A DNA stretch of 64,000 bases, taken from NCBI GenBank assembly GCA_963922205.1, contig CAWUHX010000147.1, positions 744,001-808,000 of the forward strand, written 5' to 3'. Positions within the stretch are counted from its first letter, which is position 1. Each line of letters begins with the position of its first letter. The position numbers were made by a program, and so were the translations under genes. The notes under the pieces were generated by a model that searched no databases, had not been told where the DNA came from, and worked only from the letters and a program-made list of their open reading frames with translations. This document shows, piece after piece, positions 24,867 through 37,050 of the stretch. Origin of the DNA: Romanomermis culicivorax. Lineage: Eukaryota > Nematoda > Enoplea > Mermithida > Mermithidae.

Positions 24867-26530
24867 ATGCCCCTTACTGGAAAGATTTAAGGTGATAATG
24901 AAAAGTTAGTATATTCAAATGGATTTTTTGTGTGACTGATAGTTTTCTGAAACAACAACTTTTGTGCCTCTAATGAAATTGACCTAATGACCAAAAAAAA
25001 TCCCAGGGTTTCGGATTCTTATAAAAATGTGTAAAGTATAATACAATGTCAAGTATAAAAATGTATAAGATTGTCCAAGATCTTATGAATACTTGTAATA
25101 GACTGTATAAACTACCTTACAGAATTTTGCCATGACCATCCCATACCATATACTTTATTATAATGATCTTATGCCATGCCTTATAGAATTTTATGACATG
25201 ATGTTATATTATACTTTACTCAATTTTACAATATTCTTTTCAGCCTAGTAACTAAATTGATAAATTTTATTTCACACAAGTATAACAAATAAAACAAATC
25301 TATGTAATCAACAATGAATAGACTAATTAGATCATATTGCACAAAATCTTGGCGTAAAGACAAATAGTGAACATCAACAACAAAAAGTAAAGCATTTAAC
25401 AATAAAACAGAATTAACAGATTTTACAATGAATAAAATGAGGAAAAGATCAAAAATTGCACAACTCACCCCTAAGTGCTAATAATAAATCATTAATAGCA
25501 AAAGTAAAGCATTAAGGGTCATTTATACTTGTCTTTTTTGATGGTCCGTTGGAAGCTACCCTTGGTCATTTTCTACAAAATTGCATTTATCCTTTCCAAT
25601 CAAAAGTTGATTTTCAGGCTGTTGTTGATTGATTCCATTGCATTCCATTGAAAAAGGCAAGCATAAATGACCCTTTATGATAAAACAAACCACTACTTTA
25701 AAAAAGTGGCGATGATTGCATAGAAGCTTACAGTACACTCCGCTTTTGTAATTGAATGCGACGTCATTTTTCTTTGTGAGTGTCTTTTTTTATCTGAAAG
25801 CTGTCCAGCATTGTGCTCAGCTGAAATTTACAAATGTTTCAACTTGTACAACTATTTTGGTAAACAAGAGTATAATTACCTCATCGTATATCTGTTTGGT
25901 AAACTTCATTTGTTTGCAGATGACATACTTATAAAACAAAGTATCCTCAAGGATAACTTGTCTGACAAATAGTATGATTATACAGGTTGAATGGCTGATG
26001 CATGCTTGAAAAAACGTTTCCATGAGAATTATGCAGTGTTCAAATTTGTTCCATGGTCCATACTTTGGTGTGGTGCACAGCATAATATTTTAAGAAAACA
26101 CTGACTCGATTAATTTTGAGGATAGGGAGGAAATAACTCAGCTTTGAACTTCCTCATCATTCTGAATCTACCATATTACCCTAAATAAGCACCTAAGATG
26201 CTACTGTTTCAGATAAGCCCTGTGGGAAGAGCAAAAATTTTCAAATCTGTATTCTATGTTCATATCAACTCCAGATTTTATTGTGCTTTGCATGCTAATA
26301 AATTTTACAATTCAGTTTCATTGTTGTCTTATTTTCAGATGCATTGCATACCTTTTCTCTTCCTTGCTTGAAACAAGTTTTTTTGAAAGATCAAGTGATC
26401 CACAAACCTGGTAAGTCAGAAGAAACATGCTAAACCAGCATATTAAGCAACCTTCTGATTAATTAATGCAGATTTTCAGTAACAAGTGTACATTAGAACT
26501 ACGCATGTGCATGGGGGTATGTACCCCCTG
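24857..26530. other. Unit B block absent from unit A (about 1.67 kb)
   Basis: Begins at the splice-donor-like GGTAAGC after DELVEW. It contains AT-rich repeats with ATCTTATG and TATAAAAATGTATAAG motifs (25000-25220) that recur inverted at about 30950-31035, and a MITE at 25515-25674. Unit A joins GAATG directly to TAGGAAGTTCCCTAC (about 11691), with a shared TG at the junction, which fits a deletion in A. No gene is supported. Confidence 0.5.
25515..25674. mobile_element. MITE with about 30-base terminal inverted repeats and TTA target duplication
   Basis: The left end AGGGTCATTTATACTTGTC and the right end (reverse complement AGGGTCATTTATGCTTGCC) form inverted repeats of about 30 bases, and the 160-base element is flanked by TTA on both sides. 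A 3-base TTA/TAA duplication is typical of PIF/Harbinger-type MITEs. It has no coding capacity. Confidence 0.65.
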
Positions 26531-27196
26531 TAGGAATTTCCCTACATCCAGCAGAATTTTGTGAAACTTAAAATTTTAGCATCCAGGGCATTAAATTCAT
26601 GCCAAAAGTGGTAAAAATTGGAAAATTTTCTGGCCCTTCATGCCATACTTATTCCAAAATTATTTACTATGTCCTTTCAGACCAAAAACCATGTGTACAT
26701 AATCACATAGGATTGTTTTTCTCAGAATAAAGTCATCACTTTTGTTCGAAATTTAAAAAATGTTTTCAGACCTGAAAAGTATTGACATCAAAAGATGTGG
26801 CACATCAAAGAACGTGGCTTGCAGAACATTTTTTTTGCTCACCACCCTCCTCTATCCTCCATGCAAAAAAGTCCATGGACCCTACCCCTGGAAATTTCTT
26901 GCCATGCATGTCTGTTGTCAACCCATATATATGCTGAAATGTAGATTCATCAACCTCTGTCTCTTTTTACAATAGAGCAATATAAACATTATTTAATCAT
27001 AGAACTTGCTTTCATCCTCCATTAGCATTTGCTTGAGCTCCAAACCCATCAATAACATCTGCTGCCACATCATGAAACATCGAATGACTTATTTGTGCTC
27101 CATTTTCAGCATTCTGGATGCATTCTTGGTGCCGCCTATAAAATGCATCAATCAAATCTAAAAATGCATAAAGGTGAATTTATAAATAAAACATGG
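26531..27196. other. Unit B, no supported gene
   Basis: Matches 11691-12357 of unit A. AT-rich; nothing recognised. Confidence 0.45.
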
Positions 27197-27440
27197 ATTA
27201 TAGTGCACCAAAAATGTTTTTACACTTGAGAATTTTGATGCCAGTAGGATCTAGATCTTCAGCGGTTTTCGAGTTTGAGGAGTAGAATCCGTATATGTGC
27301 GTAAAATTCCATACTTGTATTTAGCCAGAAAGTCCCCATACATTTTGCAAACAATGGTTTTTATGAATTCCACACCATTATAACCTTTTTCTTTATAAAT
27401 GTCATTGACAATTGATGACAAATTGAGGCTCTCGCTGGAA
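27197..27440 (-). pseudogene. Unidentified short coding remnant, unit B
   Basis: Duplicate of 12358-12600. An indel in the region equivalent to TRQTRKPLED disrupts the frame; YKEKGYNGVEFIKTIVCKM is still readable. The function is unknown. Confidence 0.3.
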
Positions 27441-29182
27441 ACATTTAACCATTCGAGCTGAATTATGAGATTGTGGGTAAAATGTGCTCTTAATTTCTAG
27501 AACTAGTATGAATTATTTGAGATTTCTTGCACTTAGGATTTTGGTTTCAAATTTTCTCAATGGTTTAATTTAATACTAAATTTCTTACTTTGTGGAATAC
27601 ATTCAAATAAAACCCACGTGCATTGCATATATACAGACTTATATTGGGATCGTTTTCTTAGACAAGATTAATTCAATAAAGATTTTCTATTTCGTTCAAT
27701 GCTATTTTTGATGACTAGAAAGGAAAAATATAAATATTAAAATAGGAATATAATTTGATCGCAAATTCAAAACCTGGTGGAGTGAATTAGAATCCTAAGC
27801 TGAATCTTAATGATAAAAAATTCGAGATCTATAGCATTGCATCCCAAATAAACAGGACTCTTTTGTTCAAAATAAACAGTGTTTCATTAAAATAGTACTC
27901 ATACTGCAATGGATCATTGAATTTTCGAAATAGACTTGTCTTGATTGGAAAGAGCATTTTCAACGCATGTAACTTTGTCATGTAACATAACAAGTTCTTC
28001 CCCTACATCCTTGAGTAGATGGTTAATGTTCAACTTTTCATTATGTCTCCAAAACTCAGAAAATTGGGTTTTAAATGCCTAAAACTGATGCAGATCGAAA
28101 GAAATACAAAAAACTAGTTTGTTATGGTTTTGCCAATAAATTTAAGCAAATTTATCGATTTTAGTGAGCAACCAGAAATTTATCTGTGCAATCAAAATTT
28201 TTCCTCAAGTTGCACATTGCAACCACCATTTTTTTCTCAAATGGGTTGTTTTGAGGAAAAAGATTTCCAAATGAGGAAAAAAATTTTGGGTATGGTTCTC
28301 ATTGAGGAAAAATTTTCGAGGAATTCAAAACTGAAAAAATGCGTTTTGATGGACATAAAAGGGTCAAAATCTTCCAGCCCCTCCGGCCAGTCATGGGTAT
28401 TATCTTGACTATTTTCTATCAGGCCGGCCGTTAGCATATCTACTTCGACTTACTAATTAATGCTCAACAGTTTCCATCAATCAAGTTAGTTAGCTCGTTT
28501 CCTTTCCTAATTGTTACAGTTCATTATGTGGCCCAAATGTGAGATTTTTCATCAATTCTCTCAATTTTTCTCTCGATGCTTGGAATTTTTTTAAACATTT
28601 GCAACCTGAACTTCTGCATTTGTTGAAGATTGAAATTGAAGGCATCATTCTAGACTGTAATTTTAGAACTTCTGTTCATAAATATCTGTTGGAGAGATTT
28701 ATTTTCCAGCATTTTAGTATATATAACCCGAAAATTTTTCTGGCGCTTCAGGCCAGAATGGGGAATTAATTACAGTTAATCAGTTTGATTTTAATTTATT
28801 TCTCAACGTTGTGAAGGTTCTTTTTCCAGCGTTTTAGAAAATGAAAATCCAAAAAATTTTAGGCTCTCTGCACCGAACCAAGAGCTAAATAAAATTAGAT
28901 GATCAGAACCACTGAAATGTCAATAGAGCGGATACATTCCTGAGAACTCTATCGTTAACATGCTCCACTTGCTCCTGTAGAACACCAATATATCCTTCAT
29001 GAGCTCATTTTTAACTAACATAACCAGAATTTTCTCAATTTTTCCCAATTTTTGCAGGTTTCTGACTCCAAATACAACAAAATGCTTGGGTATGCTCCTC
29101 TAATGCATAAAAAAGCATCTGTAGCAACATTATATGCGTTTTAAAAATTATGAAAATTTGTGGCAAATGAAGAAAAAAAGTT
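27441..29182. other. Unit B right part, no supported gene
   Basis: Matches 12601-14348 of unit A, including the GAGGAAAAA-rich patch (about 28190-28320). No gene supported. Confidence 0.5.
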
Positions 29183-29340
29183 TGGGTCCGGTTCTCATGT
29201 GGAAAAAATCTTGGAGAAAAAAAACGGTGATTGCAACCTGGCCTGTGAAAAAAAACCATGCGGATCAGTGTTTTTTTTGTGTGCCAAAACATGGTTTTTG
29301 GCACAAAAAAATTTGGAATGGCACAAAAAATTTTGAGCAT

Positions 29341-29358
29341 TTGTGCCAATTGGCACAA
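29341..29358. repeat. Perfect 18-base palindrome
   Basis: TTGTGCCAATTGGCACAA is its own reverse complement. The bases on both sides are rich in further TTGGCACAAAA half-sites (29290-29330). Confidence 0.85.
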
Positions 29359-30053
29359 GTTTTTTGGCTGGCCAAACATTAAATTTCCTTGATTTTTAGA
29401 CGTTTTAGGGGCTTAAATGCAAAAAAATTTTCAGTGCTTTGCGGCGAATCAATGAATATAATATTTCCCATTCGTATATTTGACCTGAATGCAAATGGTC
29501 TTTTTTTGAACAGCGTATTAGTATGGTTGCAGCAAACTTTATAGGCTGTCAAAACTGATGAGTGGAAAAAAAATTCTGAATATTCTCTCTTCATTCAGTC
29601 AGATTCGGATTTAAAAATGAAATTCTTACTTTTTGTCTTTGATTGATTCAAATAGAAAAATCGATATCATTGATAATGGTACAATGTTTCGATCGAAAAT
29701 TAACACTATTTTCGACTTTATTTTCTCTATTTTTCACATGGTTGTTAAATAAACATAGATATTTGTTTGTACTTTGAAGTCGGAAATTGAATCAGTTTGA
29801 ATTCCCTGAACAATTCTAGAGCTATTTAAATTGTCTCAGAATTCCATTTCTTTTTGGGATTTCGTGAACTATTTTGTTGCACAGTTTTTTCTTTTCTCAC
29901 GGGCATGGTCAGCTGAAAAATAGGTTGGGCAATGGGCACAATTTTTACGAAAAATTAATGCGTTAAACGTTAACTTTTTATCAAACTTTTGGCCTAAAAC
30001 TTTTCTGCAGTTTTCAGTATGTCTCTAGTAAAAAATAATAATTTTTTTACCTC

Positions 30054-30071
30054 TTGTGCCAATTGGCACAA
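30054..30071. repeat. Second copy of the 18-base palindrome
   Basis: Identical to 29341-29358. The adjoining sequence on its left (to about 29960) matches, in inverted orientation, the sequence to the right of 32178-32194. Confidence 0.85.
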
Positions 30072-32177
30072 ATCTCCGTGCACAGAAAAACGCTGGCTGA
30101 TGTATATGCATAAAAAAAACCAAGAATATTCAAAAGTCCTACTACAGTAAACGCAGTATGACCTCATAATTGCTACTAGAGGAGCCAAATATACATGCGC
30201 ATCAGTCATTGGTGCAACTTAAAAAATTTGAATTGTTTCAATTCAGAAAAATGATCATTTTTTTGCATCTGAAGTAACTTCAAACTTGTTAATGACAACT
30301 CAAAACTTTCAATTCGAATCTACTTAAAAATCAGTAATTATTCAACTAATTCAATTATTTTGAGTTACCCCAACACACTTGCCATACTTGAGTGAACCCA
30401 TGAACTTTTTTTACAGTGCATGATACCGTTAATGAAACATGTAACGTTACTCTTTTGCACAACATTATAGCATTGTAATGTATATCATTACCAGTATAAC
30501 ATCTTATGTTATACAGGAAATCATAAGATCTATATCCACCTTACGATAATGTACAAGGATCCTATGCTATACAGGTAATCATAAGATCTATGATCTTATG
30601 ACCATCTTATCATATACCCTGTACCATTTTATGTCTTACCACAAAAAATATCCTGAAATTTACTGATAGCAAGCAGAGAATTAAAAAATGTGCTACAGCC
30701 TTTTCCATAATGACTTCTTTCATTAATTAGATACTTGTTTTCTGTGTGTAGAAAACTACCTGAAGCGATCTATATAGACGTCACTTTTTCATAGAATAAT
30801 TTTTTCTACCATTAACAGTTTTTAAAAGTATTTATCAACCTTTACAAAGCCCATCCTATAAAATAATGCACACAAATTTTTTATCAAAAAAAAATTATTG
30901 GTCTATATAAACCATATTTGCTACCATCGTCCACATAAGATTGGTGTATCCTTATATTAGCTTATGTTATACCTAATGCAATATGAGACCTTATACACTA
31001 CCCTATACTTGCTTATAAGTACTCGAAATCCTGGGATGTAAAGAAAGTCCATGTTGTTTCTTCACGTTACCTCTTCATTTTCTCACCAAAACTCAGAGAA
31101 TTAGGTTCTAAAAGTCTGAAACTGACAAATATCCCAGAGCATAATCACTATGAAATTATGAATTATATGATAAATCCACTCAAGGAGCCTCTATGGTAGC
31201 AAACAAACTTTTCCATCCAAGCCTAGCACCAGGAATTTTTTTTCGTGTCATCATTCAGATTTTCTGTTCAAAAATCATCAGTTCTAGAAATTTATTATTT
31301 AAAAAATATTTATTTCAAAATTCAATATTGAACTTTTATAAATTTCGCAGGAGTAAGGAAACTATAAATTTTTAAAGAACTCTTTTAGGAAAGTGCTGAA
31401 TTTTTTTTTGATTAGGAAACAATCTCTCATTTTTGCCCTTCTATGAAAAAATTCTCGATTTTGCCCTTTTTGACCTTTTCCTGGATGTTTTTTGGATTAA
31501 TCGAAATTTTGAGCTGTTTTCCGACTGTGTTGGGACCCTTCCCCAATATCTTGGGGAAAAATTACATTATTTTCAACCATCTTGGGACCCCCAGGCTTTT
31601 GATGAGAATCAGTACCACCATCTCTTAACTTTGAACTGTAGATTCCCCCAACTGACAGGACGTCTTACAGGCAATTATGGAAAAAAATGTGGATTTTCAC
31701 TAAATAACCAAATAAAACATTGAAGAATACCAATTGAGGCATGAGATAATGCATTGAAATAATGAAAACTATGGTAATTTTAATTTAATTTTAGTTAATC
31801 TTGAATAATTAAAAATTATGGTCCTCCTGTCCCTAGTTCTGTTTTAGTTGCTTTGGCTCAACCAGAGCTAGCAGTTTTTTGAGTTAATTTTCACATTAGA
31901 TTTAATATTTTAAGCTGAACAAGTTTACTTCTAAAATCTGACGTTACTTGAATTTTTCAGTAAGGGAATCATCCGTGTATAAAAAACTATCAACATGGAA
32001 GGAAAGAAAAGCCAAAATCGAACCGATGAGTTGCTCTCTAGAAGAAACGGTAATTTTTAAATATTTTGTTGTTGGTGTTTTTCTTTTGTGAACAGACATA
32101 TTTCTAAATATTTCTTGGTACTCAGCACTTTTTTGTGAACAGACATTTTTTCCGATTGCCGTAAGGGCTCCAAAAAT

Positions 32178-32194
32178 TTGTGCCGATGGCACAA
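32178..32194. repeat. Variant palindrome TTGTGCCGATGGCACAA
   Basis: A 17-base variant of the palindromes at 29341 and 30054. Sequence to its right (ACATACTGAAAGCTG...GGGCCAAAAATTTAATAAAAG, to about 32265) matches the reverse complement of about 29980-30030. Confidence 0.75.
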
Positions 32195-33103
32195 AAATTT
32201 TTTTTGCCAAAAACATACTGAAAGCTGAAAAAAGAGTTTTGGGCCAAAAATTTAATAAAAGTGTGATTTCAACTCTATTTACAACACAGTATACATATAA
32301 AAATCGTGTCCAAACTTTTTTTCATCTATTTATGCCAGTGAGATAAGGAAAAATGAACAATAAAAGAGTAATTGATGCTCAATGGAACTGAATGCGGAGG
32401 GATTTCACATAACCTCTCGAGATCTTTTTGGAAGTCAATATGGTTTTTGATTTCTGGTTGTTGTTGGCCACAAATTTCTAATCTCTATAATTGCTTGTGC
32501 AGAATTCTATAAATACTTGATGATGTTTATCTCAACAATTGCTTAAAAGAAATCAGAAGATGCATAAATTTTTGTCCAAAAGCTTTGCCAACTGTGTTGA
32601 CTTCTCTGTTTAGATCAAATATCATAATAATTTGAATTTATAATTCTATTTTGAATTGACAATGTTCACAACTTTTAAAAATTTATCATCTACAGACAGT
32701 CTATAAATTAGCTGCCATACATACATATGAGGGGATCCGGAATAGGTAAACTGCCAATAGTATGAGAGGTAATTCCCCAAAACTAGAAATTAGGTGGAAA
32801 GAGATCACAAAAAATTGAAAAAAATTGTGGTCATGGTTTCCTATGCTATATGTTGTGCTTTGTGGGGTGCACCAATTGAACAGCTGTCAACAGCTGACCT
32901 TTGAAAGTGAGGCATGTCCACAGCTGCCCAATTGACAAGCACAAAGGAAAAAAAAGATTCTCCTAAGGATACACTATGGGTGATGTGACAAAATGCAGAA
33001 CATTTATGTTTATTTTTTTGTGGTAATAAAAATGAAGTCTAATTGACATTAATTGAGATGGCCATGCAAATGTCTCTGGATCCTTGTCCCCATGGCTGAG
33101 TAT

Positions 33104-33480
33104 TGTAAGGAATGGTTCATTCCTTGGTATTCATTGTTTCTTGTTTTAACTTCCTTGTACGATTTTCTGTAATGTTCATAACTAACTTTTCTAGTTTGAC
33201 TCTATGTTTTGTGTTTACTCTATTGCTATAATTAGCTATCTATCCCAGCTCAATTGTTCTGAAGGGAATAATATTTACTTAGCTGTTTTACTGCTTATAA
33301 GCCTTTGTCATAATGATAGGTTCCGGGAGAGAGCTAGGGTAGAGCTAGAGCCGATCTATCAGTGTCATTCACCATAACTTTAGTTGCTTTACACTATATT
33401 ATAATGGCTACCCAATGTTTACAATATTGGCTTCATATTACATCTACCCAATAAAAGCTTGATATATTGATATCGTTATA
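33104..33480 (+). repeat. Candidate 5' LTR of a decayed Gypsy-type element
   Basis: Begins TGTAAGGAATGG, contains a polyadenylation signal (CCCAATAAAAGC near 33449) close to its end, and is followed at once by TGGGGAGTCATC, which could be a tRNA primer-binding site, and then by a gag remnant. It does not end in a clear CA and no second copy is in the window, so this is a guess from position and layout. Confidence 0.35.
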
Positions 33481-33566
33481 TGGGGAGTCATCAAAACCAA
33501 TTATTTGAATTTCATATGGCAATTACATGAGCAACGACACTGGACAAGGTACGTAGTAATTCAGAT

Positions 33567-34470
33567 TTGTTGGGGGAACAGGTTTGTCTGGAGGTAGGTA
33601 TCCAGAATCAGCAGTTCATTGCACTCCAGTATCCGCGACCCAATCCTATTCGGTTTGAGCCAGATTTCTTTCATGATCAGTCCACTGAAAATTTTGAGTC
33701 TTGGTTGAATCCGTTTAACTTAGTTGCACAAGCACAAAAATGGGATGAAACATTTATACGACTAATTTTTCCAACCTTGTTGGGGGACGCAGCAGAAATA
33801 GTGACACCCAACGCACTCAACATAATTCTCTAGCTCTCACAGAGCTCTCCGACAAAGGTTTCAGCCACCACATATTAGCGACATTCGATCCACAGAGCTT
33901 CATGCTGGCCATCAAAAATAATCTGAAAGTGTTACAGATTTGAGTATTGCCATACAAAAATTAGTTCTTGAGACATATCCAGGTTTGCCACCTCATGCTA
34001 TAGATACGCTCTGTAAAAGATTCTTCATTAATGGATTAAACCAGGACTTACACCCTGATGTGATGAAACGTAGCCCCACAAGTTGTATGAAGCAGAAATT
34101 TTGGCTAGGCAGCTAGAAACCCAACTACTAATTGAATCACAGTTGAGAGATAAAGAAAATAAGGAATGGTCAGGTTGCCACCAGGTAAATACCGTAAAAA
34201 CCCAAAACAGTCAGCCCAATAATTATCATTGTCCAGCAGGGAATGCACATAAGAAAATGGAGAAACAAACCTGTCTCTATTGAAAAAAAAGCAGGTCATT
34301 TTATTTTGGTATGTCACAAAAGGCAAAGAGACACTCCAAATGGCACAAACATGGCAGTTTCCATAGGCCAATCAGCAAATAAAATGCCCAAATCTATGCT
34401 TCCTATAATTAAGCTTGGGAACCATAGTGTCCATGTTGCACAGACTTAAGTCCAACCTGAGTGCACACCA
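33567..34470 (+). pseudogene. Gypsy-type gag remnant with a zinc knuckle
   Basis: Gag of a Ty3/Gypsy-like element, which would form the capsid and bind RNA. An 88-codon open piece carries RFEPDFFHDQSTENFESWLN, a capsid-like entry, followed after a frame change by tatters such as the bases encoding LVLETYPGLPPHAI and LYEAEILARQLETQLL. Near the end a CCHC-type knuckle is readable across a frameshift: TCLY, then KAGHFILVCHK, with a TGA where the second Cys codon would be. Several stops and at least three frame changes make it non-functional. The pol of this element is not found downstream on this strand; integrase remains at 35-37 kb are on the opposite strand and belong to another insertion. 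Confidence 0.65.
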
Positions 34471-34676
34471 CCCTGTAGGGAACATCTCCTAGAACAGGAA
34501 GTTGAAAGCTTAAGGCCACAACTTCAACAGATCTCACAAAATTTCTCACAAAATCCATCATTCAGTGTAACTGCACAATCTGCCTTCCTTGAGAAAAATA
34601 TGGCGTCTCAATGATCTGCACAGCTACCTACTCATGAATGTCCATCAGACATTGTGCTACAGTATCCACCTAATTT

Positions 34677-35345
34677 ATAGACTGTCTGTGGATGATGAAT
34701 TTTTAAAAGTTGTGAACTCCGTTTACTTAGTTTGAAAAGTTTTAAACTTTTAGACTGTTGTTTTTCCAACAAAATATAAATCTCAAATTTTTTTCAGAAA
34801 GATTAACATTTTGAATCTCAAAAATTGACAAATTTTTTTGTACATCTACAGATGACAGTATTTTTCCACCTACTTTACAATGACAAATGTTTATTTTCAT
34901 CAAGTCTTTTTCTTCATAAACAAGATCCAAATATTTTTTGCTGAAAATCGGAAACACCAGACATTTTCTCGAAAGTCATCTAACTACATCCTTCAAATAA
35001 ACACATTGGGTTAGTGAAATCTAAGTGACAGATGCCTCTGGACCCCAAAATTTTTGAATTATATATAACTATATCTGCCCTAAGATGATGAAAAAGTCCT
35101 TCCATTTATTTTCCAGCAGCATATGTCACCAATTTCCATGACTTTTTTTTGGCTAAAAAGAGGAAATACCTGATGTTTTTCCTATAGTCATCTGACTAGA
35201 GCTGTCAAATAAACACACTGTCCAATGGGACACATTGATCTAATTTAGGCCCTGTGTTCTCAAATTCCATATACCTACCCCTGTAACTGATATGTTATAG
35301 AAAACTGTTTTCATCTGTCTTCCAGTAACATATGTCTATTTCCAT
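34677..35345. repeat. Diverged tandem repeats of about 235 bases
   Basis: Recurring blocks in order: TTTTCATCAAGTC...CATAAACAAGATCC (about 34892), TTTCCATGACTT...GCTAAAAAGAGG (about 35135), TTTCCATCAAATT...TAATGAACAGGATG (about 35339), each preceded by CCAGTAACATATG-like sequence. Two of them share GTCATCT(A/G)ACTA...CAAATAAACACA. At its left edge, 34677-34720 is the inverted counterpart of 32665-32710. Confidence 0.55.
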
Positions 35346-35399
35346 CAAATTTTTTTCTTAATGAACAGGATGACATTTTTTTTCCTTTTGTCCCCAGTT

Positions 35400-37050
35400 T
35401 CCCCAATTCTTCTCCAGTGTGATCTTTATCTTTGATTGATTGAGTCTTTTGGTCCTTGCCCCATTCCTCTTTATCTGTGCATGAACACTGACCATAGAAT
35501 GGTTTTGTAGGATTTACATGAATCATTTCAGTTTGTTGCACGTTTTTGGGGTTTCCTATCATCAGATTAGGATATTTAATTGCTTATTCTATATGGACCT
35601 TCATAGATAGGCATCATTTTCTTGGCCAAACCCTTCTTTATGACTTTGGATTCTTTGGGAACATAGTCATTTATTTTAAAGTCAATATTTTTCTTATCAT
35701 ATATTATTTTTGTATTTCAATTGGGCATCTTCCAATTCATTTTCAATTAAGTTCAGGGCCATGGTAAAGTGCTTTTTGACCTCTGCATCCTAAGTATTCA
35801 TATTTAAAAAGTACAAAGGTCGTCTATAGTTCATTGCTGAGTCTATTGGCCGATTGGGTACTCTTCCATGGACTATTTCAAAGGGAGCATGTTGTGTAGA
35901 TGCATTTATATGCATGTTTGTAGAAAAAACTGCAAAAGGCAAGTGTTCATCCCAATCACTTTGGTTTTTGTCAACATACATTCAGATTTGAGTCATAAGT
36001 GTTTGATTTGCTCATTCAACTACTCCATTAGCTTTGGATGATAAGCAGTTGTATGAATTTTGTGAGTATTCATTATTTTAGTTATTTCTTGCATGAGTAT
36101 AGATGTAAAATCACGAGCTCTGTCAGACTGCAAGATTAGTGGAGCTCCATGTCTGCATATGATCTTTGTTATGAAGAGCTTTGCTATAGTCTCTGCAGTT
36201 ATGTTTGGTGTAGCATAGGCTTTTATATATTTTGTGAAATGAACAATGAATACAACTATGAATCTGTCGCCATTTTCAGTGACTGGTAGAGGTCCCATGC
36301 AGTCAACTGCAATTCTGTCAATTGGTCCTGAAGTTGCTATTGGCTTGAGAGATACCTTTATTTTGTGGCGGAATGGCTTGTTTTTCTAACATTGTTCACA
36401 AGTTTTGCAACATTGTTGGACATCTTTGTGCAAAAATCCCAGAAATAAGGTTTTGAAATAAGTTGTATGGTTTCCTTCGCATCAAAATGTCCAGCTAATT
36501 CTTCATCATGATGAATCTTTATAATTAGTTTATGCATACATTGTGGAATTACTATTTTATCTATTCCATTCTGTTCAATTAATAATAGACCATTATGGAT
36601 TTTATATGGACTTGAAACAGATTTTGATGAGTTTCCTCTTTGGATTTGTTTGATTATAATTTTGAGCTTTTCATCACTTTTTTGAAGAGCATCCATGTCT
36701 AATTCTTCTTGAATCACAAGACTGATTTGCTCATCAGTGATCTGTGGTCAATAGCTATCATCACCTTCGATATCAAATGCTGGTCTGCTATCTGCTACAG
36801 GAATTCGAGACAATGCATCAGCATTTCCATTTTTAATTCCTTTTTTAGGTTTGATTATCAATTTACTTCCTGCTAAGGCATAACCCCATCGATTGATTCA
36901 TGCTGAAGGATTCTCCTTTTCTAATACAGATTTTACAGCAGTATGATCTGTGTCAATAATTAATTCTTGTTGATAGGGATAGCATGGAGAGCATTTAACA
37001 AATTCCACTGCAGCTATATTTTAGAAAGGCAAAAATTTTAAGAAATTTCT
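35400..37050 (-). pseudogene. Gypsy-type RNase H-integrase remnant
   Basis: Part of pol of a Ty3/Gypsy element on the minus strand. RNase H end: IDTDHTAVKSVLEKENPSA and GNADALSRIPVADSRP (about 36960-36780). The integrase zinc-binding domain follows in 36717-36358 (MHKLIIKIHHDEELAGHFDA and PYFWDFCTK), with its final Cys lost (KLVNNVRKT). The catalytic core (36298-36020) has MGPLPVTENGDRFIVVFI and LQSDRARDFTS and ends AYHPK. Then WDEHLPFAVFSTNMHINAST and APFEIVHGR (35981-35790), and a C-terminal segment with GLAKKMMPIYEGPYR (about 35620-35570) running to about 35311. Stops between the blocks make it dead. Sequence is unlike the 41-55 kb element. Confidence 0.82.

Larger units (their letters stand above)
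14349..29182 (+). repeat. Tandem duplication, unit B (about 14.8 kb)
   Basis: Second head-to-tail copy of 3602-14348. It ends at AAGAAAAAAAGTT near 29182, where unit A ends too, and then runs into unrelated sequence. The first 1.47 kb (14349-15817) looks identical to unit A, but the rest differs by several percent with small indels. B-specific blocks are 18630-19301 (tRNA-like insert), about 19478-21252 and about 24857-26530. Confidence 0.93.
29183..33103. other. AT-rich repeat-bearing sequence without a supported gene
   Basis: No gene is supported. It contains the palindromes listed separately, a diverged inverted repeat pair (about 29960-30071 against 32178-32265), ATCTTATG-type short repeats at 30500-30620 and 30940-31035, and at 32665-32710 one arm of an inverted repeat whose other arm is at about 34677-34720. 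Confidence 0.5.

Noticed and set aside
31433..31723. Two overlapping plus-strand frames
   Set aside because: Overlapping alternatives in different frames, no motif, no splice support.
33104..37050. A single Gypsy element spanning the gag at 33.6 kb and the integrase at 36 kb
   Set aside because: The two parts are on opposite strands and separated by unrelated tandem repeats, so they are different insertions.
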